A stretch of DNA of 52,827 nucleotides from Bacillus sp. HNG (GTDB taxonomy: Bacteria > Bacillota > Bacilli > Bacillales > Bacillaceae_L). The stretch's first letter is position 1, and each line of letters begins with the position of its first letter. This document shows, one piece after another, positions 27,046 to 36,113 of the stretch. The stretch covers positions 1 through 52,827 of the forward strand of contig NZ_QUQV01000022.1 in NCBI RefSeq assembly GCF_003400205.1. Reading direction: 5' to 3'. The notes under the pieces are model-generated. The model was not told the DNA's origin. It was given only the letters and a program-made list of their open reading frames with translations, and did no database searches. The translations under genes were made by a program, and so were the position numbers.

Positions 27046-27681
27046 ATGAAATGGCAAAGGATTCCGCTAGGACCGTTACAAACAAATGCATACATACTTG
27101 CAAATTCGAAGAAAGAATGTGTCATTTTTGATCCAGGTGGAGATGGGCAAAAATTAATGACTATTTTACGACAGCAAGGGCTAACACCAATTGCTATTCT
27201 TTTAACACATGCTCATTTTGATCATATTGGTGCCATAGATGATTGTCTAGCCCATTGGAATGTTCCTGTATATATCCATGAAAAAGAGAAAAAATGGCTA
27301 AGGGATCCTGCTTTAAATGGATCGGCATATTTTATTCCAGGGCAAGAAATTTTGTCAAATGTAGAGCCAACCATTCTTCCGAAAGAAGGAGAATTTTCTG
27401 TTGGTGACTTTACATTCGGTCTTTTTTACACACCAGGGCATTCGCCAGGAAGTGTTTCATTTTATTGTAGAGAGCTTGGAGTTGTCTTTTCAGGAGACGC
27501 CTTATTCCAAGGAAGTATCGGTAGAACAGACCTTCCCGGTGGAAGTCATGACCAATTACTGGACAGCATACATAAAAAATTACTCACTTTACCAGAAGAA
27601 ACAATTGTCCTTTCAGGACACGGTCCAGAAACAACTATCGAAGCCGAAATGGACTCAAACCCATTTTTAAACGGGTTTTAA
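27046..27681 (+). CDS. yqgX: Metallo-beta-lactamase fold hydrolase (YqgX)
   Basis: The 211-residue cytoplasmic protein has the metal motif THAHFDH, then a His in GHSPGSVSFY, the Asp in SGDALFQGSIGRTDLPGG and a late His in SGHGPETT, as in glyoxalase II-like enzymes. YqgX has been proposed as a hydroxyacylglutathione-hydrolase-like or bacillithiol-related hydrolase; the exact substrate is uncertain. Two ATGs lie in a row. GGAGG spacing favours the second (27046), which gives the family start MKW. Confidence 0.9.
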   Translation: MKWQRIPLGPLQTNAYILANSKKECVIFDPGGDGQKLMTILRQQGLTPIAILLTHAHFDHIGAIDDCLAHWNVPVYIHEKEKKWLRDPALNGSAYFIPGQEILSNVEPTILPKEGEFSVGDFTFGLFYTPGHSPGSVSFYCRELGVVFSGDALFQGSIGRTDLPGGSHDQLLDSIHKKLLTLPEETIVLSGHGPETTIEAEMDSNPFLNGF

Positions 27682-27687
27682 CTAAAA

Positions 27688-27724
27688 AAGGAAAAGTCTA
27701 ACTCAATTAGTTAGACTTTTCCTT
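27688..27724 (+). terminator. Hairpin terminator after yqgX
   Basis: The perfect 16-bp stem AAGGAAAAGTCTAACT/AGTTAGACTTTTCCTT has a 5-base loop. The T-run lies within the stem. Confidence 0.8.
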
Positions 27725-27870
27725 GGGGATGTTTTAGCACTAAGAATACCTTCTTAACGCTCTCAAGACTTATATATCCGTATAATGGGAGGGATATTGT
27801 AAGCTACTAAATTTACAATATAATAATATAAACACTGTGTCAATGGTGAAAACTAGCAAAAGGTGAGAAG

Positions 27871-28989
27871 ATGCAACGCATACTAAAAGAACTCATAAAA
27901 TCATCTCCAAACAACGAAATAACATATGAACAATATATGAATACCGTTCTTTATCATAAAGAAAAAGGTTATTATATGAAGAACGAAGAGAAGGTAGGGA
28001 AAAAAGGAGATTTTATCACAACCAGCAATATTTCCGATGTTTTCGGTAAACTATTTGCATCGATTTTTCATAAACTAATCATGCTAGAAAAAATAGCACC
28101 GTTTATTTGTGAAATTGGAGGAGGAAACGGGAGATTCGCAAGAGCAGTATTGGACGAATTACATAATACCTACAGCGATACATATCAGAAAATCACATAT
28201 ATCATGGTTGAAACAAGTCCGTACCACCGACGCTTGCAGCAGGAGCTTCTCCCGATAGGTAAAAAAGTAATCCAGTTTCAAAGTTTGGATGAAGCTAAAA
28301 AGAATTTTCCGATATTTAATGGCATTCTTTTTTCAAATGAATTGTTTGATGCTTTCCCAGTGCGAGTAATTGAGAAAAAAGATGATAGCATCTATGAAGT
28401 GAAAATCACACTAAATAAGGATGATCAGCTTTGTGAAATTCTTGAACCGCTTGCGGATAAGCGTATTATGCACTATTTAGATTGTACGAAGATCGCGCTT
28501 GTTAATGGACAAAGATTTGAGGCCCCACTTTCAATGCTTACTTATCTAGATGAGCTAAATGATTTTCTTGGAAATGTGGTTGCTTTTACGGTTGATTACG
28601 GATATACAAATGAGGAATGGATGGAACCTGCTAGAAGGAAGGGAAGCCTTCGTGGCTATTACAAGCACCATTTAATTAACAATCCACTTGAATATCCGGG
28701 GAGTATGGATCTTACCACCCATATTCATTTTGACACGCTTATTTCAAATGGGACAAAGTACGGTCTTGAATTTGTGAAGAAATTAAGACAGGATGAATTT
28801 TTACTAGCTGCGGGGATTCTGACGTTTTTACAGGATAACTTTGATTCGAATCCTTTCTCGGAAAAAAGTAAACAAAACCGTGCCATTCGTTCACTAATCA
28901 TGGATGGAGGAATGAGTACTACTTTTCATGTACTCATCCAACAAAAAAATAGCAAAATAAATTGGGATCATGTTTTCCATGGCAAATAA
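27871..28989 (+). CDS. MidA/NDUFAF7-like SAM-dependent methyltransferase
   Basis: The 372-residue protein belongs to COG1565. It has the N-terminal GDFITTSNISDVFGKLFA segment, the SAM-binding loop EIGGGNGRFARAVLDEL, SNELFDAFPV and the C-terminal GSMDLTTHIHFDTL, all typical of MidA-type arginine methyltransferases. The mitochondrial relatives modify complex I. The bacterial target is not known. AAAGGTGAGAAG precedes the ATG. It lies just upstream of the yqgY-comG region and ends in a bidirectional terminator. Confidence 0.85.
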   Translation: MQRILKELIKSSPNNEITYEQYMNTVLYHKEKGYYMKNEEKVGKKGDFITTSNISDVFGKLFASIFHKLIMLEKIAPFICEIGGGNGRFARAVLDELHNTYSDTYQKITYIMVETSPYHRRLQQELLPIGKKVIQFQSLDEAKKNFPIFNGILFSNELFDAFPVRVIEKKDDSIYEVKITLNKDDQLCEILEPLADKRIMHYLDCTKIALVNGQRFEAPLSMLTYLDELNDFLGNVVAFTVDYGYTNEEWMEPARRKGSLRGYYKHHLINNPLEYPGSMDLTTHIHFDTLISNGTKYGLEFVKKLRQDEFLLAAGILTFLQDNFDSNPFSEKSKQNRAIRSLIMDGGMSTTFHVLIQQKNSKINWDHVFHGK

Positions 28990-29019
28990 AAAAAGCGATG
29001 TTCCCATCGCTTTTTTTTA
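28988..29019. terminator. Bidirectional terminator
   Basis: The stem AAAAAAGCGATG/CATCGCTTTTTT has a 4-base loop and T-runs on both strands. It lies between the methyltransferase gene and the converging yqgY. Confidence 0.9.
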
Positions 29020-29259
29020 GTGACCTCCGCCTAACGGCATCATAAATGTGGTGTAGTAAGAGAAGGCACAGAAGAAAACAGTTAAATATGCGCCAAACAC
29101 GTAAATATACATTCTTTCAGACAATTTTAAGTAGCTTAAAAGGACGAAAAATCCGGTTTGTGCAAAGAAAATTAGTGCTAGAACATCCATACCACCAACG
29201 TAGAACATTACTGAAAAGATACCTGTCCAAAAACCTAAAACACGGTACATACGTTCCAT
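29017..29259 (-). CDS. yqgY: DUF2626 family membrane protein (YqgY)
   Basis: The 80-residue protein starts MERMYRVLGFWTGIFSVMFY and has two to three hydrophobic helices and the tail FMMPLGGGH. This is the DUF2626 family (YqgY). A GGGAGGGAA site lies upstream on the minus strand. The function is unknown. The gene lies at the position it holds in B. subtilis, before comG. Confidence 0.82.
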   Translation of the reverse strand: MERMYRVLGFWTGIFSVMFYVGGMDVLALIFFAQTGFFVLLSYLKLSERMYIYVFGAYLTVFFCAFSYYTTFMMPLGGGH

Positions 29260-29336
29260 ATGTATATTTCCCTCCCTTGTAAATGATAAACACTCACTTT
29301 TATTATTATAATGTAACGATTACATAAATGTAAACA

Positions 29337-30038
29337 TTACTTTGCGACAAATGCGCGATAACTGCAAGAATTACATCCGAGAATTATGTTTTCTGACTCT
29401 TCTAGCACCACATCGTCAAATAGTAAATCAAACATTCCTCTTAGAAAGGCATGATGCATGCCACAAACCGCTTCAAAATTTTCTTGTGCAATTTCTTTAA
29501 AAGGACAATTATTAATTTTTAAGAAAATTTTTGTCTTATCCTTATTATGGTCTAAATCTGGATAAAAACCCGCCACCGTAGATGCCTTTTTTAAAATATC
29601 TAACTTTTGATCAAAGGTTAGTTCATGAATCGAAACGGGAATCTGATGGTTGACCAATTCTTCACCAAATCGTCTACCTGTTAGTTCAAGTGCTTTTTTA
29701 CCTACATCACCAAGTGCTGCCATTGTTTCAATTGCAATTTTTGAAAGCAACTGATAATCGCGATATGGAAAATTAATTTGAATATGGTCATTCGATAATC
29801 GGTACAGACGACTAGGTCTGCCACCTTTTCCGGTTTTCTTGGCTTCTGAAACAAGCATATTTACATCTTCGAGCTTTGTTAAATGAAGTCTAGCAACATT
29901 TGGATGAATATCAAATTCCTCTGCGATTTCTTGTACGGTGACCTCTTCATTTTGTTTAATAATGTATTGATAAATATAGTATCGTGTTGGATCTGCTAAA
30001 ACGTTCGTAATCTTTAGTGTCTGTTCCACCGTTATCAC
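29337..30038 (-). CDS. Winged-helix regulator with SufR-like cysteine cluster
   Basis: The 233-residue protein has an N-terminal ArsR-like winged helix (about 1-80; DPTRYYIYQYI, VARLHLTKLEDVNMLVSEAKKTGKGGRPSRLYRL) and a C-terminal domain with four cysteines in the order CPF, VCGMHH and CNSC. That layout recalls SufR-type Fe-S regulators, so the cysteines may hold a metal or a cluster. A GGAGTGATAACGG site lies upstream. The target genes are unknown. It is divergent from comGA with about 350 bp between them. Confidence 0.78.
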   Translation of the reverse strand: MITVEQTLKITNVLADPTRYYIYQYIIKQNEEVTVQEIAEEFDIHPNVARLHLTKLEDVNMLVSEAKKTGKGGRPSRLYRLSNDHIQINFPYRDYQLLSKIAIETMAALGDVGKKALELTGRRFGEELVNHQIPVSIHELTFDQKLDILKKASTVAGFYPDLDHNKDKTKIFLKINNCPFKEIAQENFEAVCGMHHAFLRGMFDLLFDDVVLEESENIILGCNSCSYRAFVAK

Positions 30039-30228
30039 TCCTTACGAGCCTAATGTTACTCTCATTATAGTACAGTTAAATACCATCAATAAGTGATTTA
30101 TATCACTTGTAGGTAAATGTTCACAAAACTACAAAGTATTTTACATCTTGATTAGCATACTTTTTAAGCTACCTACATATAATGTATTGATTCCTCCTAA
30201 TGATAGATAAAATCTTGAATTGCTTTTA

Positions 30229-30264
30229 AAAAATACAACCATAATGGCAGTGGTTGTATTTTTT
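30229..30264. terminator. Orphan hairpin terminator between the regulator gene and comG
   Basis: The stem AAATACAACCA/TGGTTGTATTT has A-rich and T-rich flanks on both strands. No gene ends here. It may shield comG from readthrough or end a small RNA. The rest of 30039-30395 shows no gene, and I found no clear ComK box. Confidence 0.6.
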
Positions 30265-30395
30265 ATTGCTTAAAAAGTTCAAATAAAGTTCACAATTAAT
30301 TTTTTGAAAAAAGAAGGAGTTTGTAGATTTTTGTTGAAATATGATACCTGCAAGAGAAAATAAATAAAATATGAGTTCAAGAAGGAGTGAATTAT

Positions 30396-31466
30396 TTGAG
30401 TGAAATCGAACAACTCGGTGATCAATTGATCGAGGATGCTTGGTCAATGAGTGCATCTGATATTCACTTTGTCCCCAAAATCAATGATGCCATGATCCAA
30501 TACCGACTCGATAGTGATTTATTCAATAAGCAAACAATCCCAAAAGATGTTTGTGAACGCTTGATTTCCCATTATAAATTCCTTGCTGGAATGGATATTG
30601 GAGAAAGGAGAAGACCGCAAAATGGCGCGATAACCCTAAATCTCAAAGGCGTAACCATTAACCTTCGATTGTCTACACTACCCACACCCTACAACGAAAG
30701 TCTAGTCATACGTATCCTACCCGAAACACCATCTCATTCTCTTGCAAACTTATCGCTTTTTCCAAATATGACAACTAAATTACTTTCCCTTTTGAAACAT
30801 TCACACGGACTTATCATATTCACAGGGCCAACAGGCTCAGGTAAGTCAACCACACTCTATTCCTTACTACACGCAACGAAGAAGCTGTTCAACCGGAATA
30901 TTATTACATTAGAGGATCCAATCGAAAAAAGAAGTGAAGATGTCCTACAGGTTCAGGTGAACGAGAAAGCTGGCATCACATATGCCCATGGTTTGAAGGC
31001 AATTTTGAGGCATGATCCCGATATTATAATGGTAGGCGAAATACGGGATACTGAAACTGCTAAAATTGCAGTCCGTGCAGCGCTCACAGGTCATTTGGTG
31101 CTGTCAACGATGCATACGAGAGATTCAAAGGGTGCGATTTATCGGCTCTTAGAATTTGACGTATCATTGCAGGAAATTAAACAAACCTTGATTGCCATCG
31201 CGGCACAAAGGCTTGTTGACCTAAAATGTCCATATTGTGAGGGCAAGTGTTCACCGCTTTGTAAGAAGCATCGTAAGGTAAGAAGAGTAGGTGTGTACGA
31301 GCTATTAAATGGACATGCCTTAACGGAAGTAATGAAGGAGGCGAGGGGTGACCAGGCAGATTATCACTATGAAAAATTAAAGGATGTCATCAAAAAAGGG
31401 ATTGCCCTTGGATATTTATATCCGGATGCGTTAGAAAGATGGGTTGTCAATAATGACAAAGAATAG
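30396..31466 (+). CDS. comGA: Competence pseudopilus assembly ATPase ComGA
   Basis: The 356-residue GspE-type ATPase drives assembly of the competence pseudopilus for DNA uptake. It has Walker A GPTGSGKST, the Asp box ITLEDPIEKR, Walker B IIMVGEIRDTETA and the His box LSTMHTRDS, plus a late Cys-rich stretch (CPYCEGKCSPLC). The frame opens at GTG 30387, but GAAGGAG is 8 bases before TTG 30396, and this gives the length of B. subtilis ComGA. It is the first gene of the comG operon and overlaps comGB by 14 bp. Confidence 0.94.
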   Translation: MSEIEQLGDQLIEDAWSMSASDIHFVPKINDAMIQYRLDSDLFNKQTIPKDVCERLISHYKFLAGMDIGERRRPQNGAITLNLKGVTINLRLSTLPTPYNESLVIRILPETPSHSLANLSLFPNMTTKLLSLLKHSHGLIIFTGPTGSGKSTTLYSLLHATKKLFNRNIITLEDPIEKRSEDVLQVQVNEKAGITYAHGLKAILRHDPDIIMVGEIRDTETAKIAVRAALTGHLVLSTMHTRDSKGAIYRLLEFDVSLQEIKQTLIAIAAQRLVDLKCPYCEGKCSPLCKKHRKVRRVGVYELLNGHALTEVMKEARGDQADYHYEKLKDVIKKGIALGYLYPDALERWVVNNDKE

Positions 31467-32493
31467 AAATAAAAATTGGACATTAAAAGAGCAGTCCTTA
31501 TATTTAAGTAGAATCGGGGACCTACTTGACCAAGGCTATTCTTTTGAACATGCATCACAGTTTTTACTCTTTCAGCTTCCGAAAAAACATAGTCAAGATG
31601 TGTCGTCCATTATTGAAAGTTGTAAACAGGGCGAATCTTTGTACACAGCTTTTAGTAAAGTCGGTTTTCACAAGGATATCTTAGGATATATTTATTTTGC
31701 GGAGCAGCATGGCGATGTCTCTTTTGCTCTTCGCGAAGGAAGTGCTATGCTACAAAAAAAGCTCAACCATCTTGATAAAGGAAAGAAACTCATTCGCTAT
31801 CCATTAGCCCTTTTGTTTTTTGTTGGTTTTATGTTCACAATGATTGAAAAAATTTTATTACCACAATTTGAAAGTCTGTTTACCTCCATGAGTTATGAAC
31901 AAACGATGATTTCTAAGTTTTTATTAAGGCTCCCAGAACTAAATCGATATTTGTTCCTCATCTTCGGTTTGCTAGTAATCATTGGCTTCGCGTATTATTT
32001 CCTTCATTTTCAAAAACGAACTCCCGTTGAAAAAATGAAGCTACTTTTAAAGATACCCATTTTGAAAAAAGTAACGATTATGTTTAATTCTCATTTCTTT
32101 TCCGTACAGCTCAGTAACTTGTTAAAGGGTGGTTTGTCTATTTTTCAAGCCTTAACTATGTTTGAGCAGCAGCTTCACTCTCCGTTTTTTCGAGAAGAAG
32201 CAAAGGAAATGAAGATGTTATTGAGAGCAGGTAACCGTTTTGAAGAAATTTTGAGAGTACGAGAGTATTACGAGGCTGATTTAGCAATGATCATTCTGCA
32301 TGGCCAATCAAACGGAAATTTAGCAAGCGAGCTCCAGCACTATAGTCAATATGTTATGGAAAAAGCCGAGGAAAAAGTGACGAGATTATTAGCCATTGTG
32401 CAACCAATCTTATTTGTAATTATTGGAATCATCATCATGCTCATGTATGGAGCTATCATGATTCCAATGTTTCAGCTATTAAACGGAATATAG
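31453..32493 (+). CDS. comGB: Competence pseudopilus inner-membrane platform protein ComGB
   Basis: The 346-residue GspF-type polytopic protein forms the platform for pseudopilin assembly. It has two GspF domains and three strong membrane segments (about 115-140, 165-190 and the C-terminal LAIVQPILFVIIGIIIMLMYGAIMIPM). The start ATG lies within the end of comGA. An earlier TTG at 31444 is less likely because of poor spacing. comGC follows after 14 bp. Confidence 0.92.
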   Translation: MTKNRNKNWTLKEQSLYLSRIGDLLDQGYSFEHASQFLLFQLPKKHSQDVSSIIESCKQGESLYTAFSKVGFHKDILGYIYFAEQHGDVSFALREGSAMLQKKLNHLDKGKKLIRYPLALLFFVGFMFTMIEKILLPQFESLFTSMSYEQTMISKFLLRLPELNRYLFLIFGLLVIIGFAYYFLHFQKRTPVEKMKLLLKIPILKKVTIMFNSHFFSVQLSNLLKGGLSIFQALTMFEQQLHSPFFREEAKEMKMLLRAGNRFEEILRVREYYEADLAMIILHGQSNGNLASELQHYSQYVMEKAEEKVTRLLAIVQPILFVIIGIIIMLMYGAIMIPMFQLLNGI

Positions 32494-32507
32494 AAAGGAA
32501 GATTTAT

Positions 32508-32831
32508 TTGAAACTAAAGAATCAAAAGGGATTTACTCTTGTAGAAATGTTAGTTGTTTTATTAGTCGTTTCAATCTTGCTTTTGATAACAGTACCGAAT
32601 GTGACAAAACATAATTCTGTCATTAAGAATAAGGGTTGTGAGGCAATGGTTAAAATGGTTGAGGCTCAGGTGCAGGCATATGAGATGGAGGAGGGTAATG
32701 GTCCACTAACATCTTTGGATCAATTGGTTGATGGTAAATATTTAAATAAGGCTCCTGTTTGTCCTAATGGAGACGATATTTATTTAGACTCAAATGGAAA
32801 AATTGATCATAAAGAGCCTACCGCAGGTTAA
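32508..32831 (+). CDS. comGC: Major competence pseudopilin ComGC
   Basis: The 107-residue prepilin has the ComC cleavage/methylation site KGFTLVEM followed by a hydrophobic helix. Two cysteines (NKGCEAM and APVCPNG) match the disulfide of ComGC. The start is TTG with GAAAGGAA 7 bases upstream. It is the main subunit of the transformation pseudopilus. comGD overlaps it by 38 bp. Confidence 0.94.
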   Translation: MKLKNQKGFTLVEMLVVLLVVSILLLITVPNVTKHNSVIKNKGCEAMVKMVEAQVQAYEMEEGNGPLTSLDQLVDGKYLNKAPVCPNGDDIYLDSNGKIDHKEPTAG

Positions 32832-33261
32832 CGATAAAGGCTTTACCCTAATCGAAGCATTGATTGTCCTATCCATCGTCATTATCATTTCCTCCATTAG
32901 TCTTCTACAGCTTAGGCCCCTGCATGAATCGAAAAAAATGGACCAGTTTCTGGAGCAGCTTCAAAACGATATTTTCTTAAGTCAGCAATATGCAATCAGT
33001 AACAGTGATCCGACAACCCTTTATTTTAGTTCAAGTGGTTCATATTATCGTCTCACAAGGGGGAATTCTCAGGAAGTGTTACTTCTTCGGAAAATAGACC
33101 CGGCAATCCGCATTCAATTTACAACGTTAGGACAGTATTTAGTTTTCACAAGTAATGGAAATATTCAACGTGCTGGTGAAATTAGATTCCGATATAAAGA
33201 TAGAATCTATGTAGTCACGTTCTTATTAGGAAAGGGTAGGTTTTATGTTAGTAAGGGATAA
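32794..33261 (+). CDS. comGD: Minor competence pseudopilin ComGD
   Basis: The protein has the prepilin motif DKGFTLIEALIVLS followed by a hydrophobic helix and a GspH-like soluble domain, 155 residues from the ATG at 32794. A TTG at 32803 would give 152. Neither has a strong ribosome site, so translation may be coupled to comGC, whose end it overlaps by 38 bp. It overlaps comGE by 17 bp. Confidence 0.88.
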   Translation: MEKLIIKSLPQVNDKGFTLIEALIVLSIVIIISSISLLQLRPLHESKKMDQFLEQLQNDIFLSQQYAISNSDPTTLYFSSSGSYYRLTRGNSQEVLLLRKIDPAIRIQFTTLGQYLVFTSNGNIQRAGEIRFRYKDRIYVVTFLLGKGRFYVSKG

Positions 33262-33583
33262 ACGAGGATTTACGATGGTAGAGATGCTTCTGTCAGTTTC
33301 CATCTGGTTCATGCTTTGTGTGACGCTTCTTCCGCAGTTAATGCTTATCATCACCGAACGAAAGAATACCGAAATTTTCAATATAGGAACTCAATTACTC
33401 TCTGAAGAACTACAAAAAGAGTATAACGGGGAACCATCATTAAATCATTTAGTGAAATACGGGGTTACTTACACATTTTCAAAAAAGTTTAATGAGGTGC
33501 TTCAAAAATCGGAGCTATGTGTCACTTGGGAGGACAAGCTTTCAAAAACGTATGAAAGATGTGGATATCTAAATGGTGAATAA
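33245..33583 (+). CDS. comGE: Minor competence pseudopilin ComGE
   Basis: The 112-residue protein carries the prepilin site KRGFTMVEMLLSVS and a hydrophobic helix. It overlaps comGD and comGF by 17 and 11 bp. AAAGGGTAGG precedes the ATG. Two late cysteines (SELCVTW and ERCGY) may pair. Confidence 0.87.
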   Translation: MLVRDKRGFTMVEMLLSVSIWFMLCVTLLPQLMLIITERKNTEIFNIGTQLLSEELQKEYNGEPSLNHLVKYGVTYTFSKKFNEVLQKSELCVTWEDKLSKTYERCGYLNGE

Positions 33584-34007
33584 TGAAAAGGGTTTTACAC
33601 TTATTGAAATGCTCGTTACCTTTTCAATCCTGCTTGTTATTCTTGCTTTTATTGCACCTTTCTTAAGTGTCATTTTTCGGGATAATGGTGAACAATTTAA
33701 CAAGCTAGAATGGCAAATCTTACTTCAACAAATGAAAATGGAAATCCGTGAAGCGAGAGAAATCACCGTTTCAAGTCGTGAGTCAGTTTCGTTTTATAAT
33801 GTAGCGGGTGATGTAGTAAGTTTTGAAAAATATACGAATAAAATACGAAGAAGGGTAAATTCAAAAGGGCATGAATTGTTACTTCAACATATAACAGATG
33901 TCACATTTGAACCAAGAACCAATGGTTTTATGATTAAAGTTGTGACGGTTGATGGCAAAACGTATCAAGCCTTAATTTCATCCCTAACAGCAGTGGAGGT
34001 TACGTAA
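33573..34007 (+). CDS. comGF: Minor competence pseudopilin ComGF
   Basis: The 144-residue protein has the prepilin site EKGFTLIEMLVTFS, a hydrophobic helix and the ComGF-type domain with FNKLEWQILLQQMKMEI. Its start overlaps comGE, which suggests coupling. It ends 2 bp before comGG. Confidence 0.9.
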   Translation: MVNNEKGFTLIEMLVTFSILLVILAFIAPFLSVIFRDNGEQFNKLEWQILLQQMKMEIREAREITVSSRESVSFYNVAGDVVSFEKYTNKIRRRVNSKGHELLLQHITDVTFEPRTNGFMIKVVTVDGKTYQALISSLTAVEVT

Positions 34008-34009
34008 AG

Positions 34010-34393
34010 ATGAGAAATGAAAAGGGCTTTATCCTGCCAGTTACTATAGCGATTTCGTTTTTGTTTTTTCTCGTTTTTACCTCCCAGATCAATGCTTATC
34101 TTACGGAAAAAGCCTTCTCAAACGAAACGGAAGAAATACTAATTATGGAGAATTTAATGCAAGTGGGAGTTGGAGACTTAAAAGCGACATTTCTGAATGA
34201 AGAAGAAAGCGCAGAATTAACGGGTAGTTTCAATTATCCAACAGGTAACATCACTTACACCGTTTCACCCCTAACATTAACAACGTCGCAGATTACTTTA
34301 ACATGTAAGACAAATGAACAACGTAAAAGCAGTGCTCGCTTTGTGTATGATTATGAGTCAAAAGTGATTAGCTCTTGGCTTGATTTACGCTAG
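34010..34393 (+). CDS. comGG: Competence pseudopilus protein ComGG
   Basis: The 127-residue protein begins MRNEKGFILPVTIAISFLFF: a pseudopilin-like N-terminus in which the Glu5 position of the usual site is replaced (GFILPV), as is typical for ComGG/GspK-like members. It is the last gene of the comG operon proper. yqzE follows after 74 bp. Confidence 0.88.
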   Translation: MRNEKGFILPVTIAISFLFFLVFTSQINAYLTEKAFSNETEEILIMENLMQVGVGDLKATFLNEEESAELTGSFNYPTGNITYTVSPLTLTTSQITLTCKTNEQRKSSARFVYDYESKVISSWLDLR

Positions 34394-34467
34394 AACAAAT
34401 TTTTATGGTTACATTTATATAATGGTGGAAATAATAACACTAAGGCTCGAAAAAGGTAGGTGTAATT

Positions 34468-34659
34468 ATGTCTACAAACGATTATGTAAAATTTGTAACC
34501 CAACAGTTTGTAAAGTTTATAGACCAACCGAAAGAAGTTCGGAAAGCTACAAGGCAGCAGCGTAAGGAAGAACAGGCACCATTAACAAATCGGTGGTTTG
34601 GAATTATGCCACTAGCCGTTTCGCTTATGTTTAAGAAGAAGAAAAAAAGAGGGAGCTGA
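34468..34659 (+). CDS. yqzE: YqzE family protein
   Basis: The 63-residue basic protein reads MSTNDYVKFVTQQFVKFIDQ and ends in RWFGIMPLAVSLMFKKKKKRGS. This is the YqzE family found after comGG. GTAGGTG precedes the ATG. B. subtilis yqzE is ComK-regulated with comG. The function is unknown. Confidence 0.88.
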   Translation: MSTNDYVKFVTQQFVKFIDQPKEVRKATRQQRKEEQAPLTNRWFGIMPLAVSLMFKKKKKRGS

Positions 34660-34688
34660 CATTTGGTTGTCAGCTCTCTTGTTCCTTA
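34653..34688 (+). terminator. yqzE terminator
   Basis: GGGAGCTGACA pairs with TGTCAGCTCTC around a 4-base loop, with a short T-rich tail. It overlaps the end of yqzE. Confidence 0.75.
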
Positions 34689-34815
34689 ATACCATAAACC
34701 GCCACCATACGGATAAAATGGTGGGCGATATGGATATCCCTACTCACCATACATATGGATTGAAAAGGGTGCTACCAACAAGCCCCCCTGCTAATCCACC
34801 AAGGAATGGTCCGCC
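34686..34815 (-). pseudogene. Remnant of a Gly/Pro/Tyr-rich small protein gene
   Basis: On the minus strand one frame reads GGPFLGGLAGGLVGSTLFNP and then stops. A second frame continues YG E-stop GYPYRPPFYPYGGGLWY and stops at 34686. Together they look like one small glycine-rich membrane protein of a kind common in Bacillus, broken by a frameshift and an in-frame stop, and without a start codon at the left end. The remaining 34816-35081 shows no gene. Confidence 0.6.
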
Positions 34816-35081
34816 TTAATATAGTCTTTTCTATAGGCTCTCATTTGATTCTTCCAGTTTCGTGATATCCCCAGTATGAGGACAACTATCTTTTTTAGTG
34901 ATGGGCTATAAGCTGCTCCTTATTCCTGCCTTATAAGAAACCATTGACCAGAAGTAGTGGCCGTGTGTCCACTTATTGAAAATTTAGTTGGAGAGAAAAT
35001 ACGTAGTCTTGGTTTCTATTCACAATCATTTATTAGTATGATAGAGTATAAGTTACATATTAAGTAGGAGTGACAGGTTAG

Positions 35082-36104
35082 ATGACTACAAAAGAAGAGA
35101 AAATTGTTGATCAGTTGAATCGACCTTTACGTGATTTGCGTATTTCTGTCACAGATCAATGTAATTTCCGTTGCTCTTATTGTATGCCTAAAGAAATTTT
35201 CGGGGATGACTATCCATTCTTACCGCAAGGAGAATTATTATCCTTTTCTGAAATAGAAACGTTGACAAGAAGTTTTGTCAAACTAGGTGTGCAAAAGATT
35301 CGGTTAACTGGTGGAGAGCCTTTAGTAAGGAAAAATGTCCATGAGCTTGTTGAGCGTTTAACTCATATAGATGGTATTAAAGATATTGCCCTCACAACAA
35401 ACGGGGTATTTTTACCGAAATATGCAAAACAATTAAAGGAAGCAGGGCTTCAGCGTGTTAATGTAAGCCTTGATGCAATAGACAATGATATATTTAAAGG
35501 AATGAATGGCCGCTCCGTGGGTGTGAAACCTGTTCTTAAAGGAATTGAAGCCGCACAGGAAGCAGGACTCCTTGTGAAAATGAACATGGTCGTTCAAAAA
35601 GGTAAGAATGATTCGCAAATTTTACCGATGGCTCGATATTTTAAAGAAAAAGGCATTACCCTTCGCTTCATTGAATTTATGGATGTTGGTACGACAAATG
35701 GGTGGAATTTCGAACAGGTTGTTTCGAAAAAAGCGATTCACGACCTAATCAATAGTGAAATGCCGTTGGAACCAGTAGATGCCGAGTACTTCGGTGAAGT
35801 AGCAAAACGCTATCGTTATGTGGGCACAGACGTAGAAATCGGCTTCATCTCATCTGTTACAGAATCATTCTGTTCTAGCTGTACAAGAGCAAGAATTTCT
35901 GCAGATGGTAAACTGTATACTTGTCTGTTTGCAACAGCTGGTCATGATTTAAAATCATTAATACGTTCAGGTGCATCCGAGAGTGATATTGATGAAGCAC
36001 TTAAATCGGTGTGGCAGGCACGACGTGATCGTTACTCAGATGAACGTACAGAGGAAACGGCGAAAAAACGCAAGAAAATTGAAATGTCGTATATCGGTGG
36101 ATAA
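35082..36104 (+). CDS. moaA: GTP 3',8-cyclase MoaA (molybdenum cofactor synthesis)
   Basis: The 340-residue radical SAM enzyme carries out the first step of molybdopterin synthesis. The SAM cluster is Cys27, Cys31 and Cys34 (CNFRCSYC). The second cluster is formed by CSSC and the later C in GKLYTCLFA. The essential C-terminal GG is present. TAGGAGTGAC lies before the ATG. No other moa, moe or mob gene is in the window, so it stands alone here. Confidence 0.95.
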   Translation: MTTKEEKIVDQLNRPLRDLRISVTDQCNFRCSYCMPKEIFGDDYPFLPQGELLSFSEIETLTRSFVKLGVQKIRLTGGEPLVRKNVHELVERLTHIDGIKDIALTTNGVFLPKYAKQLKEAGLQRVNVSLDAIDNDIFKGMNGRSVGVKPVLKGIEAAQEAGLLVKMNMVVQKGKNDSQILPMARYFKEKGITLRFIEFMDVGTTNGWNFEQVVSKKAIHDLINSEMPLEPVDAEYFGEVAKRYRYVGTDVEIGFISSVTESFCSSCTRARISADGKLYTCLFATAGHDLKSLIRSGASESDIDEALKSVWQARRDRYSDERTEETAKKRKKIEMSYIGG

Positions 36105-36113
36105 AGTGAAATT

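Noticed and set aside
30265-30395. Possible ComK box upstream of comGA
   Set aside because: The region is A/T-rich and near matches to AAAA-N5-TTTT exist (for example ACAA-TTAAT-TTTT), but no pair with the proper spacing convinced me.
34816-35081. Molybdenum-cofactor riboswitch upstream of moaA
   Set aside because: I looked for a long structured leader with the known motif and did not see one. Only an ordinary promoter-like region is present.
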